DNA from: Planctomyces sp.
Lineage (GTDB): Bacteria > Planctomycetota > Planctomycetia > Planctomycetales > Planctomycetaceae
DNA length: 5,639 nucleotides
Reading direction: 5' to 3'
NCBI GenBank assembly: GCA_005809115.1
Contig: SYLK01000694.1
Coordinates: 1 to 5,639, forward strand
Shown here: positions 1 through 5,137 of the stretch, piece by piece
How the letters are laid out: each line of letters starts with the position of its first letter
How positions within the stretch are numbered: position 1 is the stretch's first letter
Position numbers and translations under genes: made by a program
Notes under the pieces: generated by a model
Databases searched by the model: none
What the model was told of the DNA's origin: nothing
The model's input: the letters and a program-made list of their open reading frames with translations, nothing else

Positions 1-927
1 CACCTCCGGATTCCCGACCAGCGCGTACAACACGTCACCCTCCAGCGCCATCCATTTCCAGACAGGGCCGTCCGTGATTTCCGGCGGAACGGTAATCGCC
101 CGTATCTCTTCACCCGTCAGGGCGTCGAACACATGACAGGCGGCGTGATCGCCCATGTACAGCGAATCCGGAGTGGCCACCATCGTATTGCGATGAATCA
201 TGAATCCTTCAGGAAGCGCACGTGTCCACTGAATCGTGCCATTGTACGCGTTGATGCACAGCAGCGTGTTCAGCAGTGGATTCTGATTGGCCTTGTGGGC
301 GATATGCCCCATCGCCTTGAAGATGCGGCCTCCCGCCACCACAGACTGCTCGGGCATCGGACTGAATTTCGGTGAAGCGATAAACTGAGTCTCGAACGAA
401 CCACGCACATACCGGTCATTCGACTGCGGGTTGTTGTCCGGACCATGATAGGGGTGACTCCAGTCATCGCTGCCTTCCGGAATCGGCTTGACCAGCTCGC
501 GATCGCCTCGAAATCCGCGGGCCTCGGGGCGCAGCACCCGAAGAATCTCGTCGTCCGAAGTCTGATCCTTCGCCGCGTCGCTGACCACCACCGCGTCACA
601 CAGGTTGGGAGTCAGATGAATTGACGCCGGCGAACCCGCTTCCACAAACACGGACCGCCCCAGCAGGCCCTCTGCTTCCGCAGCGTCGCGGACGGCCTCA
701 ACTTCTTCCGGGCTGCCGGACTGAAAGTAGACCGTCAGTTCACGCGATTTCGCCAGTTCCGTCAGGAATGCTGCTTTCCCGCCGGGAATGCCAACCACCG
801 CGACAACGCCCCGCTGCGGCTGGAAATCCCGCAACAGCGCATCAAGGGTCATGTCCGCAGCCGCGACAGGATGCGCAACGATCAATACAGCGACGAGAAA
901 GCCGGACATTCGCCATCGGGTGCTCAT
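1..927 (-). CDS. Secreted PQQ-type beta-propeller protein with N-terminal methyltransferase-like domain (3' end outside window)
   Basis: This frame is open for 309 codons from the ATG at 927 to the left edge, so the C-terminus is missing. Residues 1-24 form a signal peptide: basic start, hydrophobic FLVAVLIVAHPVAA, AxA-like cleavage near A22-A24. Residues about 38-135 follow the order of a class I methyltransferase fold: a G-I-P-G-G loop (46-50), a PEEVEAVRDAAEAEGLLGR helix (73-91), DAVVVSD (111-117) and EILRVLRP (127-134). The acidic residue that normally binds SAM after strand 2 is replaced (YFQSGS, 67-72), so SAM binding is doubtful. From about 155 a PQQ-type propeller begins (DDWSHPYHGPDNN); blade motifs are LLCINAYNGTIQW (222-234) and HVFDALTGEEI (265-275). 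Such propellers bind PQQ in quinoprotein dehydrogenases but are often only scaffolds. It is probably exported; its substrate is unknown. A TGAGG ribosome site and a promoter candidate lie upstream. The gene is certain, the domain reading likely, the function open. Confidence 0.93.
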   Translation of the reverse strand, partial: MSTRWRMSGFLVAVLIVAHPVAAADMTLDALLRDFQPQRGVVAVVGIPGGKAAFLTELAKSRELTVYFQSGSPEEVEAVRDAAEAEGLLGRSVFVEAGSPASIHLTPNLCDAVVVSDAAKDQTSDDEILRVLRPEARGFRGDRELVKPIPEGSDDWSHPYHGPDNNPQSNDRYVRGSFETQFIASPKFSPMPEQSVVAGGRIFKAMGHIAHKANQNPLLNTLLCINAYNGTIQWTRALPEGFMIHRNTMVATPDSLYMGDHAACHVFDALTGEEIRAITVPPEITDGPVWKWMALEGDVLYALVGNPEV

Positions 928-934
928 GGTTTAT

Positions 935-939
935 CCTCA
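935..939 (-). promoter_or_regulatory. Ribosome binding site of the propeller gene
   Basis: Read on the minus strand, TGAGG lies 7 nt before the ATG at 927. It supports that start, which also places the signal peptide at the N-terminus. Confidence 0.65.
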
Positions 940-1027
940 GGTTCAAGTCGACTGAAACGTGGGAGCAATCGGCGGTCATGGAATCTGCATCAGCCTGCCA
1001 CAGGGGGTGCCGACGAAAACAGCCGCA

Positions 1028-1056
1028 ATTTTACCCCCGCGATCGTGACTGAACAA
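1028..1056 (-). promoter_or_regulatory. Sigma70-like promoter candidate for the propeller gene
   Basis: On the minus strand TTGTTC (1056-1051) and TAAAAT (1033-1028) are separated by 17 bases, with 4/6 and 5/6 matches to the sigma70 consensus. Transcription would begin near 1021, giving a leader of about 95 nt. This is a sequence match only; promoter consensus in Planctomycetes is poorly defined. Confidence 0.45.
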
Positions 1057-1239
1057 GCTGCGGGGCGATGCGAAACGCAGGTTCTGTGTCGAACCCGGTG
1101 CCCCTTCCCCCCTGACGAAAACCTCGGTGGCAGCGCTGAGTCGAAAGTGGTCGAGATGACGCTGCAGATCGGCCAGTCAGCCAGTTTTTAACAGGCGTCC
1201 TTCCCGGAAACGAATCGACTCACCACAGCCGGTCCTGAG

Positions 1240-1269
1240 TTGCTGCGTTGAACGCTGGCACGATATACT
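1240..1269 (+). promoter_or_regulatory. Sigma70-like promoter candidate for the DapA-like gene
   Basis: TTGCTG (1240-1245) and TATACT (1264-1269) are separated by 18 bases, with 4/6 and 5/6 matches to consensus. A start near 1276 would leave a leader of about 150 nt before the ATG at 1429. It is the best -10 match in this intergenic stretch on this strand. It remains a prediction. Confidence 0.42.
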
Positions 1270-1276
1270 GTACAGT
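1267..1276. promoter_or_regulatory. 10-bp perfect palindrome over the -10 box and predicted start (possible operator)
   Basis: ACTGTACAGT is its own reverse complement. It overlaps the last three bases of the TATACT box and reaches the predicted transcription start, a classic place for a dimeric repressor. No regulator gene is present in the window, and a 10-bp palindrome can arise by chance. Confidence 0.3.
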
Positions 1277-1428
1277 CCGGCTGTTTTTGGGCGAGTTCGC
1301 TGATTGTACGCCTGCGTTCGGGTGGCCCGCCTGCGGGCTGGACGAGGCTGCGGAAACAGGCCTGATGGCGTATTTGGCCGTTTCTCCCGGATTCCCCATT
1401 CCCCCCGCACTCTCCCTGGACCCTGGAT

Positions 1429-2493
1429 ATGCCTGCGGACCGTCGACAGTTTCTCGCAGCCGTGGCGGCGCTCTCGTCGTCGATGACAATTCGTGGCCTG
1501 GACGCGGTGACAGCCAGCGACGCGGCAACCGCTGGCCCCGGCGCGACGCCTGGCCTCAGCGCGACGTCTGGCACGGGCGGGACGGGGAAATCGGCGGCTG
1601 CGACGGCAGCACTGGCACGACTGCGGGGGCCGATGGCATCGGTCACGATTCCCTGCAACGATGACGGTACGATTGATTTCGGCAGTCTGCGGAGCTGGGT
1701 CAACTTCGTCTGTGAACAACGTGTGCCGATCCTGTTCATGACACTGGGTGACAGTGAACTCGAGTTTCTGGACGAATCCGAAATCGAGGCGGTGACTCGT
1801 ACGGTTGTGAAGGAAGCCCGCGGGCGTTCACTCGTCTGCGGCGGAACGGGACCGTGGGCCACGCGACAGATCATCGCGTATCTGGGGCGGATCAGCGACA
1901 GTGGAGTTGACGCGGTCAGTCTGCATTTCACGCCTCGGATCGCTGCTGCCGATGATGTGGAGCGAGCATTTGCCGAGATTTCAGCGGCTTCAGCAATTCC
2001 GCTGCTGGCTTATGAAGTCGGCGGCAACTTCACATTGCCGCTGGTCCGTTCGATCGCGCAGCTGCCGACCGTGATCGGCATGAAGTGCCACGACCCGCTG
2101 TACGGATTCCAGGACTACGCGCTGGCGACACGGGACAGCCAGTTTGGGGTGCTGGGAGCCGGGCGGATGAATCAGTTTCTCTTCGGCCACCAGTGTGGTT
2201 CACCGGCCTGGCTGTGCCTGCTGGCGGCGTTTGCGCCGGAGATTTCCCTGCGATTTCATCAGGCCGTCATGAAAGACGACCTGAAAACAGCCCGGGAAAT
2301 CATGTTCCAGTACGAAGAACCGCTGATGGCCTCGGTCCGCGGACTCGGTTTTCCCCACGTCTACAAGTCGATTCTTTACCTCGCCGGCCATTACAGAACC
2401 AATCTGATGCGTTCGCCTCGACTGGCTCACACGGCGGCGCAGATGGCTCCGCTGAAAAAAGTCCTGCAGGAAACATTCGGCATCGGCCGGTAA
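1429..2493 (+). CDS. Tat-signal dihydrodipicolinate synthase (DapA/NAL) family protein
   Basis: A 354-residue protein of the class I Schiff-base aldolase/lyase superfamily. Residues 4-18 form a twin-arginine signal (D-R-R-Q-F-L, then AAVAALSS), followed by a low-complexity Ala/Thr/Gly/Ser linker (about 27-63). The TIM-barrel begins at LRGP (65-68). TLGDSE (105-110) aligns with the GTTGES motif, GGTGPWAT (138-145) with the next glycine loop, Y195 with the catalytic tyrosine, and K219 in IGMKCHD with the Schiff-base lysine. The arginine that holds aspartate semialdehyde in true DapA is absent (EVGGNF, 196-201), and one threonine of the TT pair is Leu106. I therefore infer a lyase/aldolase for another substrate, not lysine biosynthesis. 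The ATG is the first in frame after a stop at 1363 and gives an intact Tat motif, although no Shine-Dalgarno sequence is seen. The stop codon abuts the mobile element at 2494. Confidence 0.93.
   Translation: MPADRRQFLAAVAALSSSMTIRGLDAVTASDAATAGPGATPGLSATSGTGGTGKSAAATAALARLRGPMASVTIPCNDDGTIDFGSLRSWVNFVCEQRVPILFMTLGDSELEFLDESEIEAVTRTVVKEARGRSLVCGGTGPWATRQIIAYLGRISDSGVDAVSLHFTPRIAAADDVERAFAEISAASAIPLLAYEVGGNFTLPLVRSIAQLPTVIGMKCHDPLYGFQDYALATRDSQFGVLGAGRMNQFLFGHQCGSPAWLCLLAAFAPEISLRFHQAVMKDDLKTAREIMFQYEEPLMASVRGLGFPHVYKSILYLAGHYRTNLMRSPRLAHTAAQMAPLKKVLQETFGIGR
2491..2493. repeat. TAA target-site duplication, left copy (also a stop codon)
   Basis: TAA directly precedes the left inverted repeat and matches the TAA after the right one (2731-2733). 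This copy is also the stop codon of the DapA-like gene. Confidence 0.6.
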
Positions 2494-2521
2494 GGACCGG
2501 CCAAAAAATAAGTTGAACAAA
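2494..2521 (+). repeat. Left terminal inverted repeat
   Basis: It starts GGACCGGCC, six A, TAAGTTGAACAAA. It matches the reverse complement of 2703-2730 except at 2510. The GC-rich outer block and A/T-rich inner block resemble the two-part ends bound by transposases. Confidence 0.85.
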
Positions 2522-2575
2522 CTCATGAAAACTTCGGCCGCATGAATCCTGCACCTCGAATTCGGATTCGCTGGA

Positions 2576-2707
2576 TCAGTTCATCAGCTGGCCGATGATT
2601 TCATGCAGCAATTCCAGGGTCAAAACGAAACATTCAGGTCCACCCCTGTCACACACCAGCGTGATTCCGGTCAGGGGGCGCTGCGCTTCCCTGACCAGAA
2701 AATTTGT
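2576..2707 (-). pseudogene. Possible 3' fragment of an unknown gene carried in the element
   Basis: On the minus strand a 43-codon frame runs from just after an in-frame stop in the right inverted repeat (2708-2710) to a TGA at 2576-2578. Its translation looks protein-like: LVREAQRPLTGITLVCDRGG, then PECFVLTLELLHEIIGQLMN. It has a beta-strand-like centre, an amphipathic helix at the end and balanced composition. There is no ATG near its beginning, so it would be the tail of a gene captured or truncated inside the element. A short hairpin (CGAAT, TCGG, ATTCG, 2557-2570) lies just past its stop. I do not recognise the family; chance coding is possible. Confidence 0.3.
2669..2696. other. Strong hairpin inside the element
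   Basis: GGTCAGGG (2669-2676) and CCCTGACC (2689-2696) pair perfectly over 8 bp around a 12-base loop. No T-run follows directly in either direction, so it is not a standard terminator. It could be a structural part of the element. Confidence 0.5.
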
Positions 2708-2730
2708 TCAACTGATTTTTTGGCCGGTCC
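2703..2730 (-). repeat. Right terminal inverted repeat
   Basis: Read on the minus strand it starts GGACCGGCC, six A, TCAGTTGAACAAA. Similarity to the left end stops abruptly inside the element, and outside only the TAA triplet is shared. Confidence 0.85.
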
Positions 2731-2733
2731 TAA
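2731..2733. repeat. TAA target-site duplication, right copy
   Basis: TAA directly follows the right inverted repeat. Removing 2494-2733 restores a simple junction in which the upstream gene still ends on TAA. Confidence 0.6.
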
Positions 2734-2782
2734 ACGGCAGCCCGAACGCCGTGATCCTGACAGCCTTGATGTGGCAGGCGGA

Positions 2783-3589
2783 TCAGACCAGAGCCGCTCG
2801 CCGCATCTGGTCCATGATCCACTGATCCAGGAACCGAACGTCCGGCGATGTCGGATCAGTGACCTGATCAGTCAGCTCGATCTGCACGCTGGCTCCGGCC
2901 GAACGCAGCAGTCGCACACTTTCCACATTCCGTGCCAGCTGCTCGTTGGACGTCCTGCGGGAAATTGTCTGCAGCAGCGGTTTCCCTCGCAATGCGGTCA
3001 GGCGTTCGGCCTTCAGTGCCTCCGGATCCCCGTCGGGATCGAGCAGAATCGTTCCGGCGAACCAGTCGGGGTGTCGGGCGAGCATCTGCAGGGAGGCATC
3101 GGCACCGCTGCCCGAGCCGGCAAGAAAGATGCGTTCACTGTGAATATGAAACGCGCGACGCAGTCGGCAGGTCGTGGTCCGCAGCAGGTCGGAAAACGGT
3201 ACAGAACCAAACTGGGCTCCGCTGATATTCCAGCGGTATCCGCCCATCAGGTCGCCGAGCCGGTTTGCACGCAGGGCCAGCCCGCAGTAATTCTGCTGAC
3301 TGACGGCCATCATCACATCTTCCAGCTGATCTTCGCTGGCATAGTTGCCATGAAACCAGATGATCAGCGGGTAAGCGTATCGCTCTTCGTAACGTTCGGG
3401 AACGAAGATTGCGACTGGCCAGTCCGATTCTGCCACCGGGCCGGAATCCGGCAGCTCGCCATCCGCCGAGGCCGCCCACGAGTCATGCAGCTCACGCAGC
3501 TCGGTCGGCAGCTGTTCCGCATCGAAATCCGGCAGCAGCACCGCGAAATCGTCTGACGAGACTGAAAGACTTCGAACGCGATTGAACAT
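2783..3589 (-). CDS. Alpha/beta-hydrolase-fold protein, catalytic triad apparently lost
   Basis: A 268-residue protein from the ATG at 3589, chosen over an in-frame GTG at 3646 because GGAAG lies 9 nt upstream and the earlier extension (MPDPGRRHPQ...) looks non-coding. The fold is that of a phospholipase/carboxylesterase-type alpha/beta hydrolase: FVPERYEERYAYPLIIWFHG (62-81, with the HG oxyanion motif), GLALRANRLGD (103-113), SERIFLAGSGSGADASLQML (151-170) and a C-terminal AGASVQIEL strand (231-239) before a final helix. At the nucleophile elbow the expected G-x-S-x-G reads G158-S-G160-S-G162, so Gly replaces Ser. The usual HGxxDxxVP acid segment reads TISRRTSNEQL (208-218), and no His follows the last strand (QVTDPTSPDV). 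No signal peptide is seen. It may be a non-catalytic or binding protein. It is convergent with the DapA-like gene and 201 bp downstream of the amidase gene. Confidence 0.88.
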   Translation of the reverse strand: MFNRVRSLSVSSDDFAVLLPDFDAEQLPTELRELHDSWAASADGELPDSGPVAESDWPVAIFVPERYEERYAYPLIIWFHGNYASEDQLEDVMMAVSQQNYCGLALRANRLGDLMGGYRWNISGAQFGSVPFSDLLRTTTCRLRRAFHIHSERIFLAGSGSGADASLQMLARHPDWFAGTILLDPDGDPEALKAERLTALRGKPLLQTISRRTSNEQLARNVESVRLLRSAGASVQIELTDQVTDPTSPDVRFLDQWIMDQMRRAALV

Positions 3590-3598
3590 GGTAAGGTA

Positions 3599-3603
3599 CT
3601 TCC
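3599..3603 (-). promoter_or_regulatory. Ribosome binding site that decides the hydrolase-like start
   Basis: GGAAG on the minus strand is 9 nt before the ATG at 3589. The longer in-frame GTG start at 3646 has no such site. No convincing promoter was found in the 3590-3790 gap, so transcription could also read through from the amidase gene. Confidence 0.45.
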
Positions 3604-3790
3604 ATGAGTACTGAATTTGCGGGTGACGTCGCCCCGGATCAGGCACACGAATGAAGCCGACGGGGCCGACGGCAGGAAAACTCAGAACTCCATGACAACT
3701 TTGGACCCTGGCTGAATGCGAACCGCATTTTGCCGTGAAAAAAGAACGTTCAACCCACTATCCGTGCGCTGAACGCAACGAATAAACAAC

Positions 3791-4492
3791 TTATCCCTGA
3801 ACTGTCTTTGAAATCGCCCGACGCACTTCGTCCAGCGGGAACTGAATTCCCGGACAGGACGTTGCTCGCACGTCGGAATGTCCCAACACCCGATCCGGAC
3901 TGATGCCGTGTCGATTCGCCAGAATTCGCGTCAGCCGTTTCACGGCCGACAACTGTCGCTCTGTCGGCACAGACTGGTCAAAATTCCCGATCAGACAGAC
4001 CCCGATCCCGCGACCATTGAAAACTGCATGACCGGAATGCGCTCCGTGAATCTGCTCGTTCCAGCGAAATGTCGCCGCCACCTCACCATCAGCCATCCCG
4101 TTCCCGTTCCCGATCACAAAATGATACCCAATCCCCAGCCAGGGATTTCCCGCACCGTCCCTGCGACGGCGATGCTCCGCATGGATCGATTCCACACTTC
4201 CGGATTCAGTCGCTGAATGGTGCAGCACGATATACAGCCACTCCGACGCAGCGACGTCCGGTTGCCATGCGGCCTGTCCATCCGCATCCCTGCTCCTGCC
4301 ATCTCGGGACGACATCGCCGAAGTTCCCGGCTGCCGGCCCTCCACAATTCGAATCCTCATTCCAGCGGCACAGCCGCTCTCTCCCCGAACTTCCGGACTT
4401 TCGTCGGATTCGGCAGGTGCGCCGAGCCCCCAGAAGATCCCTGCCACCAGGGCACATACCCTCCGCCTGTCAGCCGAACGAGGCCATCGCAT
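3791..4492 (-). CDS. Secreted N-acetylmuramoyl-L-alanine amidase (amidase_2/PGRP fold)
   Basis: A 233-residue zinc amidase expected to cut the bond between N-acetylmuramic acid and L-alanine in peptidoglycan. Residues 1-28 are a signal peptide: arginine-rich start, hydrophobic VCALVAGIFWGLG, APA cleavage site at 25-27. A variable linker spans about 29-83. The catalytic domain covers about 85-232: YIVLHHSAT (87-95) with first zinc ligand H91, IGYHFVIGNG (121-130) with catalytic-type Y123, the conserved GAHSGH (150-155), GIGVCLIGNF (162-171), and LGHSDVRATSCPG (203-215) with ligands H205 and C213. These match His/His/Cys of T7 lysozyme and PGRPs, so it should be active. The start is secured by GAGGAG 6 nt upstream. 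Planctomycetes were long thought to lack peptidoglycan but are now known to have it; a role in wall turnover, recycling or attack on other bacteria is inference. Confidence 0.93.
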   Translation of the reverse strand: MRWPRSADRRRVCALVAGIFWGLGAPAESDESPEVRGESGCAAGMRIRIVEGRQPGTSAMSSRDGRSRDADGQAAWQPDVAASEWLYIVLHHSATESGSVESIHAEHRRRRDGAGNPWLGIGYHFVIGNGNGMADGEVAATFRWNEQIHGAHSGHAVFNGRGIGVCLIGNFDQSVPTERQLSAVKRLTRILANRHGISPDRVLGHSDVRATSCPGIQFPLDEVRRAISKTVQG

Positions 4493-4498
4493 TCAGCA

Positions 4499-4504
4499 CT
4501 CCTC
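4499..4504 (-). promoter_or_regulatory. Strong ribosome binding site of the amidase gene
   Basis: GAGGAG on the minus strand lies 6 nt before the ATG at 4492. It picks that ATG over the overlapping ATG at 4487, which is in another frame. It is the clearest Shine-Dalgarno sequence in the window. Confidence 0.75.
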
Positions 4505-4572
4505 GCCCAGTTTTCAATTGCTGCCGGGCAGATGAGCCTGACCTGCAAACCCATCCCGCTGCGACTTTCATG

Positions 4573-4601
4573 ACTCTATCCGTGGCTCGAAACCCTGTCA
4601 A
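4573..4601 (-). promoter_or_regulatory. Sigma70-like promoter candidate for the amidase gene
   Basis: On the minus strand a perfect TTGACA (4601-4596) and TAGAGT (4578-4573) are separated by exactly 17 bases. Transcription would begin near 4566, with a leader of about 74 nt containing the strong ribosome site. It is the best promoter match in the window. Confidence 0.6.
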
Positions 4602-4865
4602 CGTGCTGTTCTTCCACACGCCGTCAGCAGTTCCGCGGCCCGCATTTCCCTCATGCGGCAGCGCAGTCTGCGGCGACTTTAACGACAGGATTCGTGCCCT
4701 GAATCGGAACGCAGACTGTGCCACCGCCCCAATCGTTACAACCTCATTGATTTCAGGGAATTTGATGTCGGGCAACCGGCGAATTCTGCGGTTCCTCGTG
4801 CTTCTGACCGACAGCTGTTCCACGGCCCGTCGCGGCAACGGCCGTCCATCAGGTCAGTTCGGCCG

Positions 4866-4897
4866 AGGTTTCATGGATTTCCGTGCGGGCGAAACCT
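4866..4897. other. Inverted repeat upstream of the cytochrome gene
   Basis: AGGTTTC (4866-4872) pairs with GAAACCT (4891-4897), 7 bp around an 18-base gap. It touches the weak TAGAAT box, so it could be an operator or part of an RNA fold. Chance is possible. Confidence 0.3.
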
Positions 4898-4911
4898 AGA
4901 ATTGTCTGTGG

Positions 4912-4942
4912 GCCACGTTGCAGCTGTCGTCCCGGACGTGGC
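4912..4942. other. Inverted repeat upstream of the cytochrome gene
   Basis: GCCACGT (4912-4918) pairs with ACGTGGC (4936-4942) around 17 bases. It follows the previous inverted repeat after 14 bases, so the two could be neighbouring stem-loops of one structured leader. Confidence 0.3.
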
Positions 4943-5096
4943 TGACCAGACGCCGGTCACCTGTTCGCTTCCCTGCCATTCTCCCACCCGCCTGCCAGGG
5001 CACTGGCGATTTTCCGGAACTTCAGGTTTATGGATTTCCCCCTGCGCCATCTCCACTTCAACGCGAAACGCGGTGCCGCCAGCGGACGCAGGCCGT

Positions 5097-5130
5097 CTGG
5101 AAAGGCTCCCGCGATCCGCCGCTTTTCCGG
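5097..5130 (+). promoter_or_regulatory. Stem-loop just before the cytochrome start codon
   Basis: CTGGAAAGGC (5097-5106) pairs along its full length with GCTTTTCCGG (5121-5130): ten pairs, two of them G-U, around a 14-base loop. The stem ends 7 nt before the ATG at 5138, where a Shine-Dalgarno sequence would normally sit; none is seen. The GGAAAGG arm resembles a ribosome site but is sequestered and too far upstream. It could control translation; this is inferred from position. Confidence 0.4.
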
Positions 5131-5137
5131 TCCAGTG

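Larger units (their letters stand above)
928..1428. other. Divergent intergenic region, no gene seen
   Basis: These 501 bases separate two divergently transcribed genes. The open frames that cross it have arginine/proline/serine-rich translations without family resemblance and mostly run into the genes on either side, so I call none of them. It holds one promoter candidate per direction (1028-1056 minus, 1240-1269 plus), a palindrome at 1267-1276, and a short GC-rich inverted repeat at 1325-1338 (GCCCGC, CT, GCGGGC) in the presumed leader of the rightward gene. That hairpin has no T-run and is not a convincing terminator. A 7-bp tandem repeat CCCTGGA, CCCTGGA (1414-1427) stands just before the rightward ATG. 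Confidence 0.7.
2494..2730. mobile_element. MITE-like element with 28-bp terminal inverted repeats and TAA target duplication
   Basis: The 237-bp segment is bounded by inverted repeats at 2494-2521 and 2703-2730, identical at 27 of 28 positions (A at 2510 against C). Both ends begin GGACCGGCC followed by six A. TAA flanks it on both sides (2491-2493 and 2731-2733), as expected of a 3-bp target duplication. No transposase fits inside, so it would be moved in trans, as MITEs are. A TAA duplication is compatible with the TNA-type targets of some IS5-family groups; assigning a parent is inference. It lies between two convergent genes and disrupts neither. It could instead be a long stem-loop of another repeat class. 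Confidence 0.75.
4493..5137. other. Long divergent intergenic region, no gene seen
   Basis: These 645 bases lie between the amidase gene and the cytochrome gene. Open frames here (for example 4470-4838 minus and the plus frame ending at 4899) have arginine-, serine- and proline-rich translations with no recognisable motif and partly overlap the amidase gene, so they are not called. The left part holds the amidase promoter. A weak TAGAAT box at 4897-4902 could be the -10 of the rightward gene, but no good -35 accompanies it. Inverted repeats occur at 4866-4897, 4912-4942, 4994-5007 (GCCAG, GGCA, CTGGC) and 5097-5130. I recognise no known riboswitch or small RNA. Confidence 0.65.

Noticed and set aside
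270..599. Open frame of 109 codons on the minus strand
   Set aside because: It is a shadow of the propeller gene on the same strand in another frame; composition is Arg/Ser-rich and it has no motif.
621..1191. Plus-strand open frames crossing the start of the propeller gene
   Set aside because: They overlap its signal peptide and promoter region antisense and read as low-quality Pro/Arg/Gln-rich sequence.
1267..1276. LexA/SOS box
   Set aside because: CTGTACAG lacks the 8-base spacer of the proteobacterial CTGT-N8-ACAG box; only an unspecified palindrome is claimed.
1540..1572. Imperfect tandem repeat GCGACGCCTGGC / GCGACGTCTGGC
   Set aside because: It lies within the low-complexity linker of the DapA-like protein and is explained by Ala/Thr/Gly/Ser codon bias.
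1177..1931. Long minus-strand frames opposite the DapA-like gene (up to 247 codons)
   Set aside because: They are antisense shadows of a well-supported gene in GC-rich DNA; no family features are seen.
2603..3556. A 317-codon plus-strand frame opposite the hydrolase-like gene
   Set aside because: It begins inside the mobile element, crosses its right end and then mirrors the hydrolase-like gene; the translation is Gln/Arg/His-rich without domains.
3744..3751. GAACGTTC palindrome between the hydrolase-like and amidase genes
   Set aside because: Eight bases, no clear promoter next to it, and it does not fit the spaced GAAC-N4-GTTC SOS box; chance is the simplest reading.
3748..3775. Inverted CGTTCA/TGAACG as a terminator after the amidase gene
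   Set aside because: Only a 6-bp stem with a long loop and no proper T-run.
4470..4838. A 122-codon minus-strand frame upstream of the amidase
   Set aside because: Its end overlaps the amidase start, it spans the amidase promoter, and it is Arg/Ser-rich with no motif.
4069..4899. A 276-codon plus-strand frame opposite the amidase and into the intergenic region
   Set aside because: The first half is antisense to a motif-complete amidase; the second half (MTLSVARNPVNVLFFHT...) has no recognisable features and no ribosome site.
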